A DNA stretch of 27,196 nucleotides from JBLHGN01 sp047616325 (GCA_047616325.1 JBLHGN010000014.1:1-27196), one strand, 5' to 3'. Positions 1-7,602 are shown, counted from the first letter of the stretch. Translations and numbers: made by a program. Notes: generated from the sequence alone by a model not told the origin.

Positions 1-1
1 A

Positions 2-796
2 AACTATGCCGCCGAGCTACCGGTGCAACTCGCCAGCGTTTATGACGGCGAAATGGATGTTAATGCGTTTCTAGTCAGCGAAAAATATGATGGCGTTCGC
101 GCAATCTGGAAGAATGGCCAATTACAAACCCGCAACGGCAATGCTATACATGCTCCGGCTTGGTTTCTAGCGGGATTACCCGCCGTTTGGCTAGACGGCG
201 AACTTTGGTCGCAACGCCAAGACTTTGAATTTATTGCCTCTACCGTTCGCAAACAAAAACCGATTGATAGTGAATGGAGGAGGATACGCTATATGATTTT
301 TGACGCACCCAATACCACACAAAATTTTCACCAAAGAGCTCAGTATTACACCCAACTAGTGAACAATATTGGATTAGAGCATCTTAGGCCCGTAAAACAA
401 TTCCGCATCAACAACAATGTGGCTCTATCATCACTGCTCGCTGAATACACCGAAGCTAGAGCGGAAGGGTTAATGCTGCATAGGGCGCAGGCGATGTTTA
501 CGAGTGGCCGAAGCCAAAATATTTTTAAACTAAAGCCGTATATGGATGCCGAAGCCATCGTGTTAGAACACCTACCCGGCAAAGGAAAATACGAGGGGCT
601 AATGGGCGCGATCAAAGTACGATGGAAAAAAGACGTTAATGAATTTGTCATTTTTAAAATAGGCACCGGATTCAGCGACGAAGACCGAGCCAACCCTCCC
701 AGCATTGGCAGCACTATCACTTTTAAATATCACGGACTAACCATAAACGAACTACCCAGGTTTGCCAGTTTTTTACGACATAGAAAATCGGAATAA
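2..796 (+). CDS. ATP-dependent DNA ligase, small exported LigE-like type (5' truncated by window edge)
   Basis: The product joins DNA nicks using a covalent lysine-AMP intermediate. The nucleotidyltransferase motifs appear in order. Numbering from the GTG at 23, these are motif I EKYDGVRA with the adenylated lysine at 21, motif III LDGEL, motif IV EGLMLH and motif V FKLKP. A compact OB-fold region of about 80 residues follows. There is no zinc finger, BRCT or helix-hairpin-helix domain, so this is the minimal bacterial ATP ligase and not NAD-dependent LigA. The frame stays open from base 2 upstream of that GTG, reading NYAAELPVQLASVYD, so the true start lies outside the window. Small ligases of this type usually carry a signal peptide, and the missing part would hold it. 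Periplasmic location is therefore an inference from the family. No neighbour in the window points to a specific role. Confidence 0.88.
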   Translation, partial: NYAAELPVQLASVYDGEMDVNAFLVSEKYDGVRAIWKNGQLQTRNGNAIHAPAWFLAGLPAVWLDGELWSQRQDFEFIASTVRKQKPIDSEWRRIRYMIFDAPNTTQNFHQRAQYYTQLVNNIGLEHLRPVKQFRINNNVALSSLLAEYTEARAEGLMLHRAQAMFTSGRSQNIFKLKPYMDAEAIVLEHLPGKGKYEGLMGAIKVRWKKDVNEFVIFKIGTGFSDEDRANPPSIGSTITFKYHGLTINELPRFASFLRHRKSE

Positions 797-1105
797 ACAT
801 GGAGACTTAATCGTAAATAATACAAATGTGAGGGGGGTATATTCGAAAGCAGCCTGCACCGCTATTAGTGAACTATATGCAGTAATTCAACCCTAACCTT
901 TAGGCTAAAAGTCCTGAAAATTTAATTTGAGTATGCTTTTCTGAACTATTCAGAAACAAGTCAGGAACTAGTCACGAGATTGTTTATAACGATGCGTTTA
1001 AGTATTTTCAATTTCGTTAGGCCTGGCAATTAGATTACTACGTGCTAACAGGGCAATTGACAATAGTCGCCCCTTGGGAATAAGCACCTAGATAGACGAA
1101 TAAAA
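797..1105. other. Intergenic region with one short dyad
   Basis: No convincing gene is seen on either strand. The only structure noticed is a perfect dyad at 939-955, TTCTGAA-CTA-TTCAGAA. It could be an operator or a weak hairpin, but it has no T-tract, so it is not called a terminator. The region lies between the converging 3' ends of the ligase gene and mtfA. Confidence 0.5.
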
Positions 1106-1956
1106 TTATCCCGCAGGAAGACAGCAGCGCTTATACTTCTCGCCACTTCCGCATATGCACGCGGCATTGCGCTTGGGTTGTATATCTTGCTCGATGCGTA
1201 AGACATCCTGCTGATAAAACTGCTTAAGTTTATCGAATAAACGAGGGGGCTTATTTTTAAGCATTTTGGGCCGCTCAAAGAAATACTCTGAAGCCACCGC
1301 AAAAAACTCCGCTCTATTGGTTGCGCCATACTCGCGAATGTTACTTTTCCTTGCATGGATAGCGCCTATCTTTGCGCCAAGCAATTCAAGCCAAGGAATA
1401 GAGAAGGCATACTCTTTTAAACGTTCGGGGTAGCCGTCGCATTCACCGTCCATCATATCGATCAGATGCACAAACTCATGAATACCCACGTTCTGCTTAT
1501 CTTTACTATCCTCAAAGCCCTGATATAACGCCGGCCGGCTAAGCACAAGTTATTGGCCATTTTGCCTGAGCCCACCATTCCTGTAATACACGAATCAGGC
1601 TGGCCAAACTCTATATTTATATTAAATGCAGCGGGAGGCAGATACACGGTTTGAAGGTTAAAATAGTGCCATTTACTAAACCCCCATACAGGAACAATAG
1701 CACTAGCTGCTACCAACAAACGGTCGTTGTCAGTGACCTCAAACTGACCAGAATAAACAGCGGTCGTGCTTAAAAAAAGTATTACTCGCCGATTAAACAG
1801 TGTTTTATCTTCATCACTTAACACGCGATAAAAAGCGACTTTTGTCAGCAGAAATGCCGTCCATTCGGGCAACCAAACCGTTGGTTCGTCATCGGCCGCA
1901 GCCTGCCCTTCCAACCCACGAAAAGTGCTTATCACACGTTTTAACCAACCCAACAT
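1106..1956 (-). pseudogene. mtfA: MtfA-type zinc peptidase with C-terminal SEC-C motif, broken by a -1 frameshift
   Basis: MtfA is a cytosolic zinc metallopeptidase; in E. coli it binds the repressor Mlc and affects glucose PTS expression. The start is the ATG at 1956 (MLGWLKRVIS). The N-terminal half (WLPEWTAFLL, then VWGFSKWHYFNLQTVYLPP) is in one frame. The C-terminal half, with zinc motif HEFVHLIDMMDGE, is in the next frame. The switch is at about 1544-1549, where the first frame reads KMANNL and the second resumes with VLSRPALYQGFE. Restoring one G would fuse them as NNLVLSRP, which fits the family. The repaired length is near 283 residues, against about 265 in E. coli. The extra tail CICGSGEKYKRCC is a SEC-C zinc-binding motif. 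Both halves are well preserved, so this is either a very recent mutation or a sequencing error. Confidence 0.85.
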
Positions 1957-2023
1957 AACATCTACCTTGCCAAAACGATTTTTGTCACACTTATATAGCG
2001 CTCCATTGCACAACGCAAATAAC

Positions 2024-2053
2024 GTAGGTCGGATAAGCAAAGCGCCATCCGAC
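2024..2053 (+). repeat. REP-like palindrome, left outer
   Basis: This 30-base element begins GTAGGTCGGATAAGC and continues AAAGCGCCATCCGAC. GTCGGAT pairs with ATCCGAC around a GC-rich centre. It matches the copy at 2773-2802 with two differences. It lies 68 bases upstream of the mtfA start. Confidence 0.8.
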
Positions 2054-2060
2054 ATGACCA

Positions 2061-2113
2061 TCTTACCCTTACCCCCTTACCCCTACCTCTTACCTCTTAC
2101 CTCTTACCCCGCC
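2061..2113. repeat. Degenerate heptamer tandem repeat, G-rich on the minus strand
   Basis: Three exact TACCTCT units occupy 2084-2104. They are flanked by related TTACCCC and TTACCCT units from about 2062 to 2110. The minus strand carries runs GGGG, GGGGG and GGG separated by TAA, with several GG runs beyond. The tract lies between the two members of the left REP pair. Confidence 0.7.
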
Positions 2114-2157
2114 CAACAACAAAACCCAATTCAACACCGAGCAAACCCACAAAAAAT

Positions 2158-2189
2158 GTTGGAAGGCGCCTACGGCTTTTCCAACCTAC
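2158..2189 (-). repeat. REP-like palindrome, left inner
   Basis: On the minus strand it begins GTAGGTTGGAAAAGCCGTAG and ends GCGCCTTCCAAC. GTTGGAA pairs with TTCCAAC. It is inverted relative to 2024-2053 and lies 27 bases beyond the 3' end of the transposase gene. Confidence 0.75.
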
Positions 2190-2215
2190 GCTTTGTCCAA
2201 CATACGACCGCACGT

Positions 2216-2728
2216 TTATTCCAATGCACGGCCATCCCCGCACCAATTCTTATCATAAACACCTGCCTGTACCGCCCTATGAAAAGAAGAGTAAGGCCAG
2301 TCGTGTACGCGATTAACCAATCCATGTTTCATCGGGTTTAAATGCACATAGTCAACATGATATTGATAGTCTTTTTCATCTCTTACCGTATGCTCCCAAA
2401 ATCGCCTCTGCCAAACACCCCGTTCGCCTTTTGCCTTACGCGCCGCCGAAAGCCCTTCCGTCTTCGGTATTACCTTCGCAAAACGTTTTTTAACCTCTCG
2501 CCATCGGGACGAATAATCCGCGTCCCCTTCGGGCAGCGTCCATACTGCGTGCATATGATCGGGCAACACCACCCAAGCATCAATATCAAACGGCCGCCGC
2601 ACCTTCACCCACCGAACAGCCTCACGCAACGCCTCGATATAATCGACCAACAACGATTTGTGCCGCTCCAGTAAATTCACCGTAAAAAAATAAGTCCCTC
2701 CCTCCACATAACTGCGCCGATACCGCAT
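2216..2728 (-). CDS. REP-associated tyrosine transposase (RAYT, Y1 family)
   Basis: This is a single-domain HUH transposase (PF01797 type) that cuts and rejoins single-stranded DNA at REP palindromes. The paired histidines sit in VVLPDHMHAVW. The segment WQRRFWEH and the helix YQYHVDYVHLNPMKHGL, which carries the likely catalytic tyrosine, complete the RAYT signature. At about 170 residues it is full length and looks intact. An ATG six codons upstream at 2746 is possible, but the ATG at 2728 has a strong GGGAGGT ribosome site a few bases before it and starts with the family-typical MRYRRSYVEGGTYFFTVN. REP-like palindromes on both sides support the assignment. RAYTs are usually single-copy, vertically kept genes rather than multicopy insertion sequences. 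Confidence 0.93.
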   Translation of the reverse strand: MRYRRSYVEGGTYFFTVNLLERHKSLLVDYIEALREAVRWVKVRRPFDIDAWVVLPDHMHAVWTLPEGDADYSSRWREVKKRFAKVIPKTEGLSAARKAKGERGVWQRRFWEHTVRDEKDYQYHVDYVHLNPMKHGLVNRVHDWPYSSFHRAVQAGVYDKNWCGDGRALE

Positions 2729-2772
2729 CACCCACCTCCCTGCCATTCAACCAACCAACAAACCTTTTCTGC

Positions 2773-2802
2773 GTAGGTCGGATAAGCGAAGCGCCATCCG
2801 CC
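2773..2802 (+). repeat. REP-like palindrome, right inner
   Basis: It begins GTAGGTCGGATAAGC and continues GAAGCGCCATCCGCC. It is the same class and orientation as 2024-2053. It lies 44 bases upstream of the transposase start. Confidence 0.8.
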
Positions 2803-2899
2803 ATTCAAATCCCACAGCACATTCACATCCATACCGCACCACATCCACACCAAAACCCAAGTGGCGATACACCGCCAGAATAAATTTCAAATCCGTACC

Positions 2900-2959
2900 G
2901 CGCAACTTGTGATCATATGAACCTGTGATTATGCGCAACTTGTGGTCATTCGAACTTGT
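2900..2959 (+). repeat. Two imperfect 27-base direct repeats
   Basis: The copies are at 2900-2926 and 2933-2959. Both begin GCGCAACTTGTG and differ at about four positions. The second copy runs directly into the REP-like palindrome at 2958. Confidence 0.75.
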
Positions 2960-2987
2960 CGGAAGGCGCTTTGCTTTTCCGACCTAC
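2958..2987 (-). repeat. REP-like palindrome, right outer
   Basis: On the minus strand it begins GTAGGTCGGAAAAGC and ends AAAGCGCCTTCCGAC. GTCGGAA pairs with TTCCGAC. It is inverted relative to 2773-2802, so the right flank also forms a doublet. Confidence 0.8.
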
Positions 2988-3029
2988 ACTTATCCAACTG
3001 ACGTGTTTTCTGGTTTTTGTGATTTTCAT

Positions 3030-3038
3030 TGATATAAT
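3030..3038 (+). promoter_or_regulatory. Extended -10 promoter, probably for mutS
   Basis: TGATATAAT matches the extended -10 consensus TGnTATAAT exactly. No good -35 hexamer lies 17 bases upstream, which is common for extended -10 promoters. Transcription would start near 3045, giving a leader of about 90 bases before mutS. Confidence 0.6.
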
Positions 3039-3132
3039 GCCCCCAAAATTAACTCGCAAGTACCACTGACATTCGCCGAGTCACCCTGACACAGCTCCTA
3101 GCTGAGCGTTAAAAAGATAAACTATTGATTTT

Positions 3133-5802
3133 ATGAGCCATTCAAATAACAAAAAGAACAAAAACAGCAACATAGACGGAGCAACCTTGCAGTCACACAC
3201 ACCGATGATGCAACAATATTTGGGTATTAAAGCAGAGCACCCTAACGAGCTAGTGTTTTATCGGATGGGTGACTTTTACGAGCTCTTCTTCGACGATGCA
3301 AAAAAAGCGGCGAAGATGCTCGACGTTACCCTTACCGCGCGTGGAAAATCCGGCGGCGAACCAATTCCCATGTGCGGTGTGCCCCATCACGCAGCGGAGA
3401 ATTATCTCGCAAAGCTAGTAAAACAGGGTGTTTCAGTTGCTCTTTGCGAACAAATTGGCGATCCGGCTACATCTAAGGGCCCCGTCGAACGCAAAGTGAT
3501 GCGTGTGGTAACACCCGGCACTGTTAGCGATGAAGCGCTGATGGACGCCGACCGCGACAACCTGTTAATGGCATTCTATCGTGGCAGTGGTACTGCAGCT
3601 GGCAATACCATTGGCATTTCCACATTGGATATGAGCAGTGGCCGTTTTGTAGTATTTGACGTGGAAGGTGAAACGGCTCTGCACGATGAAATTGAGCGTT
3701 TGCGGCCTGCAGAGCTACTAGCACAAGACAGTGTAAGTCACGCTGCAGCCGTCTCTGGTCGTGCCGGATTTCGCTTGCGCCCAGAGTGGGACTTCGACCG
3801 TGAAACGGCTGAACGTCTACTCACTACTCACTTCGAAACCAAAGAATTGAGCGGTTTTGGCTGCGACGATACTCTTGTGGCCATTCGCGCTGCCGGCTGC
3901 TTAATGAATTATGCCCAGGAAACTCAGCGTACCTCGCTGGCCCATATTAATGCCTTATGCGCCGAAAACCCCGACGACATTGTTACCCTCGACGCCGCCA
4001 CCAGGCGCAACCTAGAACTCGACATTAACCTTTACGGTGGCGAAGAAAACACCCTATACAGTGTGTTAAATACCTGCTCTACCGCCATGGGAAGTCGCTT
4101 ATTGCGTCGCTGGCTGAATACGCCACTGCGGAGCAAAGCGGTAATTGAGGGCCGCCATGGGGCTATTACTCATCTGCTAAACGGCTTCCTGTTTGAACAA
4201 CTGCGCCAACCCTTAAAACAGATTGGCGACCTGGAGCGCATACTGGGCCGTGTTGCGTTGCGATCCACTCGCCCCAGAGACCTCTCGCGACTGTGCAGCT
4301 CACTGGCGCAGTACCCATTGATTCAAACACTGCTTAAAAATACTCAGGCACAACATTTACAGGTACTCGCCGAGCAGATTACCGAGTTTCCCGCCTTGGT
4401 GGACACTCTGGACCGCGCGTTGGAGGAAGCCCCCCCCTCGGTTTTGCGCGACGGGGGGGTTATAGCCACAGGATACGACGAAGAACTCGACGAACTAAGA
4501 GCCATAAGCAGCAATGCGGGCGACTTTTTAGTGCAGCTGGAAGTTCAGGAAAAAGAAAAAACCAAACTTTCCAGCCTTAAGGTGGGCTACAACCGAGTTC
4601 ACGGCTATTACATTGAAATTAGCAAGGGCCAAGCAGACAAAGCACCCATCGAGTATATTCGACGCCAAACCCTTAAAAACGCCGAACGTTTTATTACACC
4701 GGAATTGAAAGTATTCGAAGACAAAGCACTGTCGGCCAAAAGCCGGGCCCTGAGCCGTGAAAAGGCACTTTACGAGGCACTTGTGGAACAAATCAATGAC
4801 GGCCTCGGTCCTTTGCAAACCGCCGCTGCCGCCATTGCACAGCTAGATGTACTCAACTGCCTGGCCGAGCGTGCAGAGCAACTTAAATTTGTGTGCCCTA
4901 GCCTAAACGACGAAGAGGGAATCGAAATAGAGCAGGGTCGTCACCCCGTGGTTGAGCAAGTATTGGATGCCCCTTTTGTACCGAACGACTTAACTCTCGA
5001 TGACCGCCAGCGCATGTTAATTATCACCGGGCCGAATATGGGTGGTAAGTCAACGTACATGCGCCAAACGGCTATTATTGTGCTGCTCGCACAAGTGGGC
5101 AGTTTTGTTCCAGCTAAGGCCTGTCGTATGGGGCTGGTTGACCGTATTTTCACGCGAATAGGCTCATCTGACGACCTTGCTGGCGGGCGCTCCACCTTTA
5201 TGGTGGAAATGACCGAAACGGCCAACATCCTCAACAATGCTACGCGCAATAGCCTGGTACTTATGGACGAGATCGGACGTGGCACTAGTACCTACGACGG
5301 GCTTTCGCTTGCTTGGGCCAGTGTTGAGCACCTAGCAAAAAAGGTAGCAGCCTTTACGCTATTTGCCACCCACTATTTTGAAATTACTGCCCTGCCCGAT
5401 ACCCTTGAAAAGGTAGTGAATATTCACCTGGATGCCACCGAGCACAACGATAATATTGTTTTTCTACATAATATACAGCGCGGCCCCGCCAGCAAGAGCT
5501 ACGGTTTGCAGGTGGCCAAATTGGCAGGAATACCTAAGGCAGTGATAGTACGTGCACGCGAGCAATTGGCCGTGCTTGAGGCGTCTAGCGCTGATAAAGG
5601 GGTACCCAAGTCAGATAGAGTTGGCTCCGGTGGCTCGTCCACCCGTGAGCCTAGCAAAATCACGGTTATTCAAGGAGAGCTTTTTGGCGGAGGAGAACCG
5701 AGTGAGGTAGAAAAGCACCTTTCCGAAATAGACCCAGACGACCTGAGCCCCAAACAGGCAATGGAAGTTCTTTATAAATTGAAGGCCCTAATGGCGCAAT
5801 AG
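3133..5802 (+). CDS. mutS: DNA mismatch repair ATPase MutS
   Basis: MutS recognises base mismatches and small loops and recruits MutL. The mismatch-binding Phe-X-Glu motif is at residues 48-50 in RMGDFYELFFDDA. Walker A GPNMGGKST begins at residue 633 (Lys639). Walker B LVLMDEIGRGTSTYDG has its Asp-Glu at 712-713. The signature region FTRIGSSDDLAGGRSTF and the C-terminal tail are present. At 889 residues it is slightly longer than the E. coli protein (853). The extra part includes an asparagine- and lysine-rich N-terminal stretch and a serine/glycine linker near residues 820-840. The ribosome site is weak. The coding sequence contains C8 (4430-4437) and G7 (4453-4459) runs encoding the conserved APP and GG residues. 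fdxA follows, as in Pseudomonas. Confidence 0.98.
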   Translation: MSHSNNKKNKNSNIDGATLQSHTPMMQQYLGIKAEHPNELVFYRMGDFYELFFDDAKKAAKMLDVTLTARGKSGGEPIPMCGVPHHAAENYLAKLVKQGVSVALCEQIGDPATSKGPVERKVMRVVTPGTVSDEALMDADRDNLLMAFYRGSGTAAGNTIGISTLDMSSGRFVVFDVEGETALHDEIERLRPAELLAQDSVSHAAAVSGRAGFRLRPEWDFDRETAERLLTTHFETKELSGFGCDDTLVAIRAAGCLMNYAQETQRTSLAHINALCAENPDDIVTLDAATRRNLELDINLYGGEENTLYSVLNTCSTAMGSRLLRRWLNTPLRSKAVIEGRHGAITHLLNGFLFEQLRQPLKQIGDLERILGRVALRSTRPRDLSRLCSSLAQYPLIQTLLKNTQAQHLQVLAEQITEFPALVDTLDRALEEAPPSVLRDGGVIATGYDEELDELRAISSNAGDFLVQLEVQEKEKTKLSSLKVGYNRVHGYYIEISKGQADKAPIEYIRRQTLKNAERFITPELKVFEDKALSAKSRALSREKALYEALVEQINDGLGPLQTAAAAIAQLDVLNCLAERAEQLKFVCPSLNDEEGIEIEQGRHPVVEQVLDAPFVPNDLTLDDRQRMLIITGPNMGGKSTYMRQTAIIVLLAQVGSFVPAKACRMGLVDRIFTRIGSSDDLAGGRSTFMVEMTETANILNNATRNSLVLMDEIGRGTSTYDGLSLAWASVEHLAKKVAAFTLFATHYFEITALPDTLEKVVNIHLDATEHNDNIVFLHNIQRGPASKSYGLQVAKLAGIPKAVIVRAREQLAVLEASSADKGVPKSDRVGSGGSSTREPSKITVIQGELFGGGEPSEVEKHLSEIDPDDLSPKQAMEVLYKLKALMAQ

Positions 5803-5911
5803 ACCTCAGCGCTATACCCTGCATAGCCGCCAGCCCAGAGAAATACCGGCAGGTTAGACGAAAGTTCATCCATTTCAGGGCTTACCAAGTGTTCCTGATA
5901 GCGCTTTATCC

Positions 5912-5920
5912 TGATAGAAT
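5912..5920 (+). promoter_or_regulatory. Extended -10 promoter, probably for fdxA
   Basis: TGATAGAAT fits the extended -10 pattern with one mismatch in the hexamer. It lies about 30 bases upstream of the fdxA ATG, giving a short leader that contains the ribosome site AAGGTG. The -35 region is poor. Confidence 0.45.
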
Positions 5921-5950
5921 GCTGCGCTCAAATTTTAGAAGGTGATTCAA

Positions 5951-6274
5951 ATGACATTTGTAGTTGGCGAAAATTGCATAAAGTGTAAACACACCGATTG
6001 TGTCGAGGTGTGTCCAGTGGACTGCTTTTACGAAGGGCCCAACTTTCTTGTCATTCATCCAGACGAATGTATAGATTGCGCGCTCTGCGAACCCGAGTGC
6101 CCGGTAGACGCCATATTTTCTGAGGACGAGCTGCCTTCAGACCAGGAAGTGTTTCTGGAATTGAACGCTGAACTTGCCGAAGTGTGGCCTAATATTACCG
6201 AGAAAAAAGAAGCTCTCGCAGATGCAGAAGAGTGGGACGGTGTCGAGGGTAAAATCAAGCATCTTGAACGTTGA
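5951..6274 (+). CDS. fdxA: Seven-iron ferredoxin FdxA
   Basis: This is a small soluble electron carrier with one 3Fe-4S and one 4Fe-4S cluster. The 107-residue length is usual for FdxA. By comparison with Azotobacter ferredoxin I, Cys9, Cys17 and Cys50 would hold the 3Fe-4S cluster, and Cys21, Cys40, Cys43 and Cys46 the 4Fe-4S cluster (CIDCALCEPECP). The acidic C-terminal half is typical. The ATG at 5951 is chosen because AAGGTG sits seven bases upstream. A GTG at 5942 would overlap that ribosome site. The gene lies between mutS and rpoS and converges on rpoS, which is the Pseudomonas arrangement. Confidence 0.96.
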   Translation: MTFVVGENCIKCKHTDCVEVCPVDCFYEGPNFLVIHPDECIDCALCEPECPVDAIFSEDELPSDQEVFLELNAELAEVWPNITEKKEALADAEEWDGVEGKIKHLER

Positions 6275-6290
6275 GATACAGCGTCTAGCC

Positions 6291-6323
6291 GGTATTAGAT
6301 AGCTCGTATTAGGTATTAGATAG
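6291..6323 (+). repeat. Duplicated 12-base motif downstream of fdxA
   Basis: GGTATTAGATAG occurs at 6291-6302 and again at 6312-6323. The spacer CTCGTATTA partly repeats the same motif. A second structure, GCTGCG at 6343-6348 paired with CGCAGC at 6364-6369, follows. It has no clear T-tract on the plus strand. Confidence 0.6.
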
Positions 6324-6406
6324 TAACCTGCTCACGGGAGGCGCTGCGAAAAGGGTTTTTTGGCGCAGCTTTCCGCTAAGCCCAAAACAGATACAATCTC
6401 ACACAT

Positions 6407-6436
6407 AAAAAGGCCGCGAAACTTCGCGGCCTTTTT
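6407..6436. terminator. Bidirectional terminator between fdxA and rpoS
   Basis: The stem AGGCCGCGA pairs with TCGCGGCCT around loop AACT, with A5 before and T5 after. It therefore works as an intrinsic terminator on both strands. It lies between the convergent 3' ends of fdxA and rpoS. Confidence 0.92.
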
Positions 6437-6463
6437 CATTATGGCTTCTACATAATCCGGCTA

Positions 6464-7474
6464 CTATTCTGCACCAAATAATGCGGCAGCGTCCAAACCG
6501 TGCTTCTCAAGAATATCTCGCAAACGGCGAAGCGCCTCAACCTGAATTTGACGCACACGCTCGCGAGTCAAACCAATTTCCCGTCCCACCTCTTCCAAGG
6601 TGCTTAATTCATGGCCACGCAGGCCAAAACGACGAGCAACCACTTCGCGCTGCTTTTCACACAACTCATCTAGCCAGCTATCCAAGTTCGCACTTAAGTC
6701 GCTTTCCTGCAAGAGCTGAACGGGGTCCGACACTTGTTGGTCTGGCACGGTATCGACAACCGTTTTATCCGACGAAGGACCAACGGCTACATCCATAGAG
6801 GTTACACGCTCGTTCAGTGCCAGCATTTTTTCCACATCGCCCACAGGCTTATCGAGCAAAGTGGCAATCTCGTCGGCAGATGGCTCGTGATCAAGTTTTT
6901 GCGAAAGCTCTCTCGATGCACGCAAATAAACATTCAATTCTTTCACCACATGTATGGGCAAGCGAATTGTGCGAGTCTGGTTCATAATCGCGCGTTCAAT
7001 GGTTTGCCGAATCCACCAGGTGGCGTAGGTTGAAAAGCGAAACCCTCTCTCTGGATCAAATTTTTCAACCGCTCGAATCAAACCCAAGTTCCCCTCTTCA
7101 ATAAGGTCGAGCAGCGCCAAGCCACGGTTAACGTAGCGGCGTGAAATTTTTACAACCAAACGCAAATTACTTTCAATCATTCTTTTGCGGGACGCTTCAT
7201 CCCCACGCAGAGCCTTGCGGGCAAAAAACACCTCTTCGTCGGCACTTAATAATGGCGAAAAACCAATTTCATTTAAATACAGTTGCGTTGCATCGAGGTT
7301 TTTATTGTACGTATCTTCTACATCGCTATCTACCTCGTTAGTCTTCGATTTTCTCTTTTTCGCAGGGCTCTTAGTCACCACTTTATTCAATTCAGATTTC
7401 GCATTGTCACTAGACAACACTGCTGAGCTTGCACCGCTTTTTAGTGAGCAAACTTCGAGTTCTTGTACTGACAT
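6464..7474 (-). CDS. rpoS: RNA polymerase sigma factor RpoS
   Basis: RpoS is the stationary-phase and general stress sigma factor. The order of regions is typical. Region 1.2 is DATQLYLNEIGFSPLLSADE. Region 2 holds RLVVKISRRYVNRGLALLDL and FSTYATWWIRQTIERAI. Region 3 follows. Region 4.2 contains LEEVGREIGLTRERVRQIQ. The 336-residue length and the Lys/Arg-rich N-terminal segment (KSPAKKRKSK) match gammaproteobacterial RpoS. The ATG at 7474 has a strong purine-rich ribosome site (AGGGGAAGG) just upstream. nlpD lies upstream on the same strand, but the gap is 489 bases and contains its own promoter candidate and a folded leader, so rpoS probably has independent control. Confidence 0.98.
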   Translation of the reverse strand: MSVQELEVCSLKSGASSAVLSSDNAKSELNKVVTKSPAKKRKSKTNEVDSDVEDTYNKNLDATQLYLNEIGFSPLLSADEEVFFARKALRGDEASRKRMIESNLRLVVKISRRYVNRGLALLDLIEEGNLGLIRAVEKFDPERGFRFSTYATWWIRQTIERAIMNQTRTIRLPIHVVKELNVYLRASRELSQKLDHEPSADEIATLLDKPVGDVEKMLALNERVTSMDVAVGPSSDKTVVDTVPDQQVSDPVQLLQESDLSANLDSWLDELCEKQREVVARRFGLRGHELSTLEEVGREIGLTRERVRQIQVEALRRLRDILEKHGLDAAALFGAE

Positions 7475-7535
7475 GACCTTCCCCTTTTACCGTTTCGGTA
7501 TTTCGCCGCAACAAAAATGGCGTTTTAATTTTTAT

Positions 7536-7585
7536 ATTGGTCGACAAACACACACAACAAAATATTGAAGTTGCTGTAGACCAAT
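7536..7585 (-). promoter_or_regulatory. Long hairpin in the rpoS leader
   Basis: On the minus strand ATTGGTC pairs with GACCAAT at the two ends of a 50-base segment, and CAAC pairs with GTTG inside it. A second small hairpin, TACCG-AAA-CGGTA at about 7491-7503, lies just upstream of the rpoS ribosome site. A leader structure near the ribosome site resembles the translationally controlled rpoS leader of enterics in principle. There is no sequence evidence of homology. Confidence 0.45.
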
Positions 7586-7602
7586 TGCTGCATGACTGTA
7601 AA

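Larger units (their letters stand above)
2024..2987. mobile_element. RAYT transposase with flanking REP doublets
   Basis: The unit consists of a single-copy Y1 transposase gene (2216-2728, minus) with a head-to-head pair of REP-like palindromes on each side. The left pair is 2024-2053 and 2158-2189; the right pair is 2773-2802 and 2958-2987. In known RAYT/REP systems the transposase recognises such palindromes, and REP pairs (BIMEs or REPINs) spread through the genome. Here the two members of each pair are inverted relative to each other. No target-site duplication was identified, so the outer limits are set by the palindromes. Confidence 0.75.

Noticed and set aside
244..244. Search for CRISPR arrays and tRNA or rRNA genes over the whole window
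   Set aside because: No regularly spaced repeats, cloverleaf or rRNA-like sequence was seen. The coordinate is only a placeholder.
1957..2061. N-terminal extension of the mtfA frame
   Set aside because: It translates the REP palindrome (GALLIRPT) and lies ahead of the family-typical MLGWLKR start.
1925..2674. Plus-strand open frames across the REP/RAYT region
   Set aside because: They are antisense to the RAYT gene or run through palindromes, and have no protein-like character.
2622..2938. Short minus-strand frames around the right REP pair
   Set aside because: They read through the palindrome (GASLIRPT) and overlap the RAYT start in another frame.
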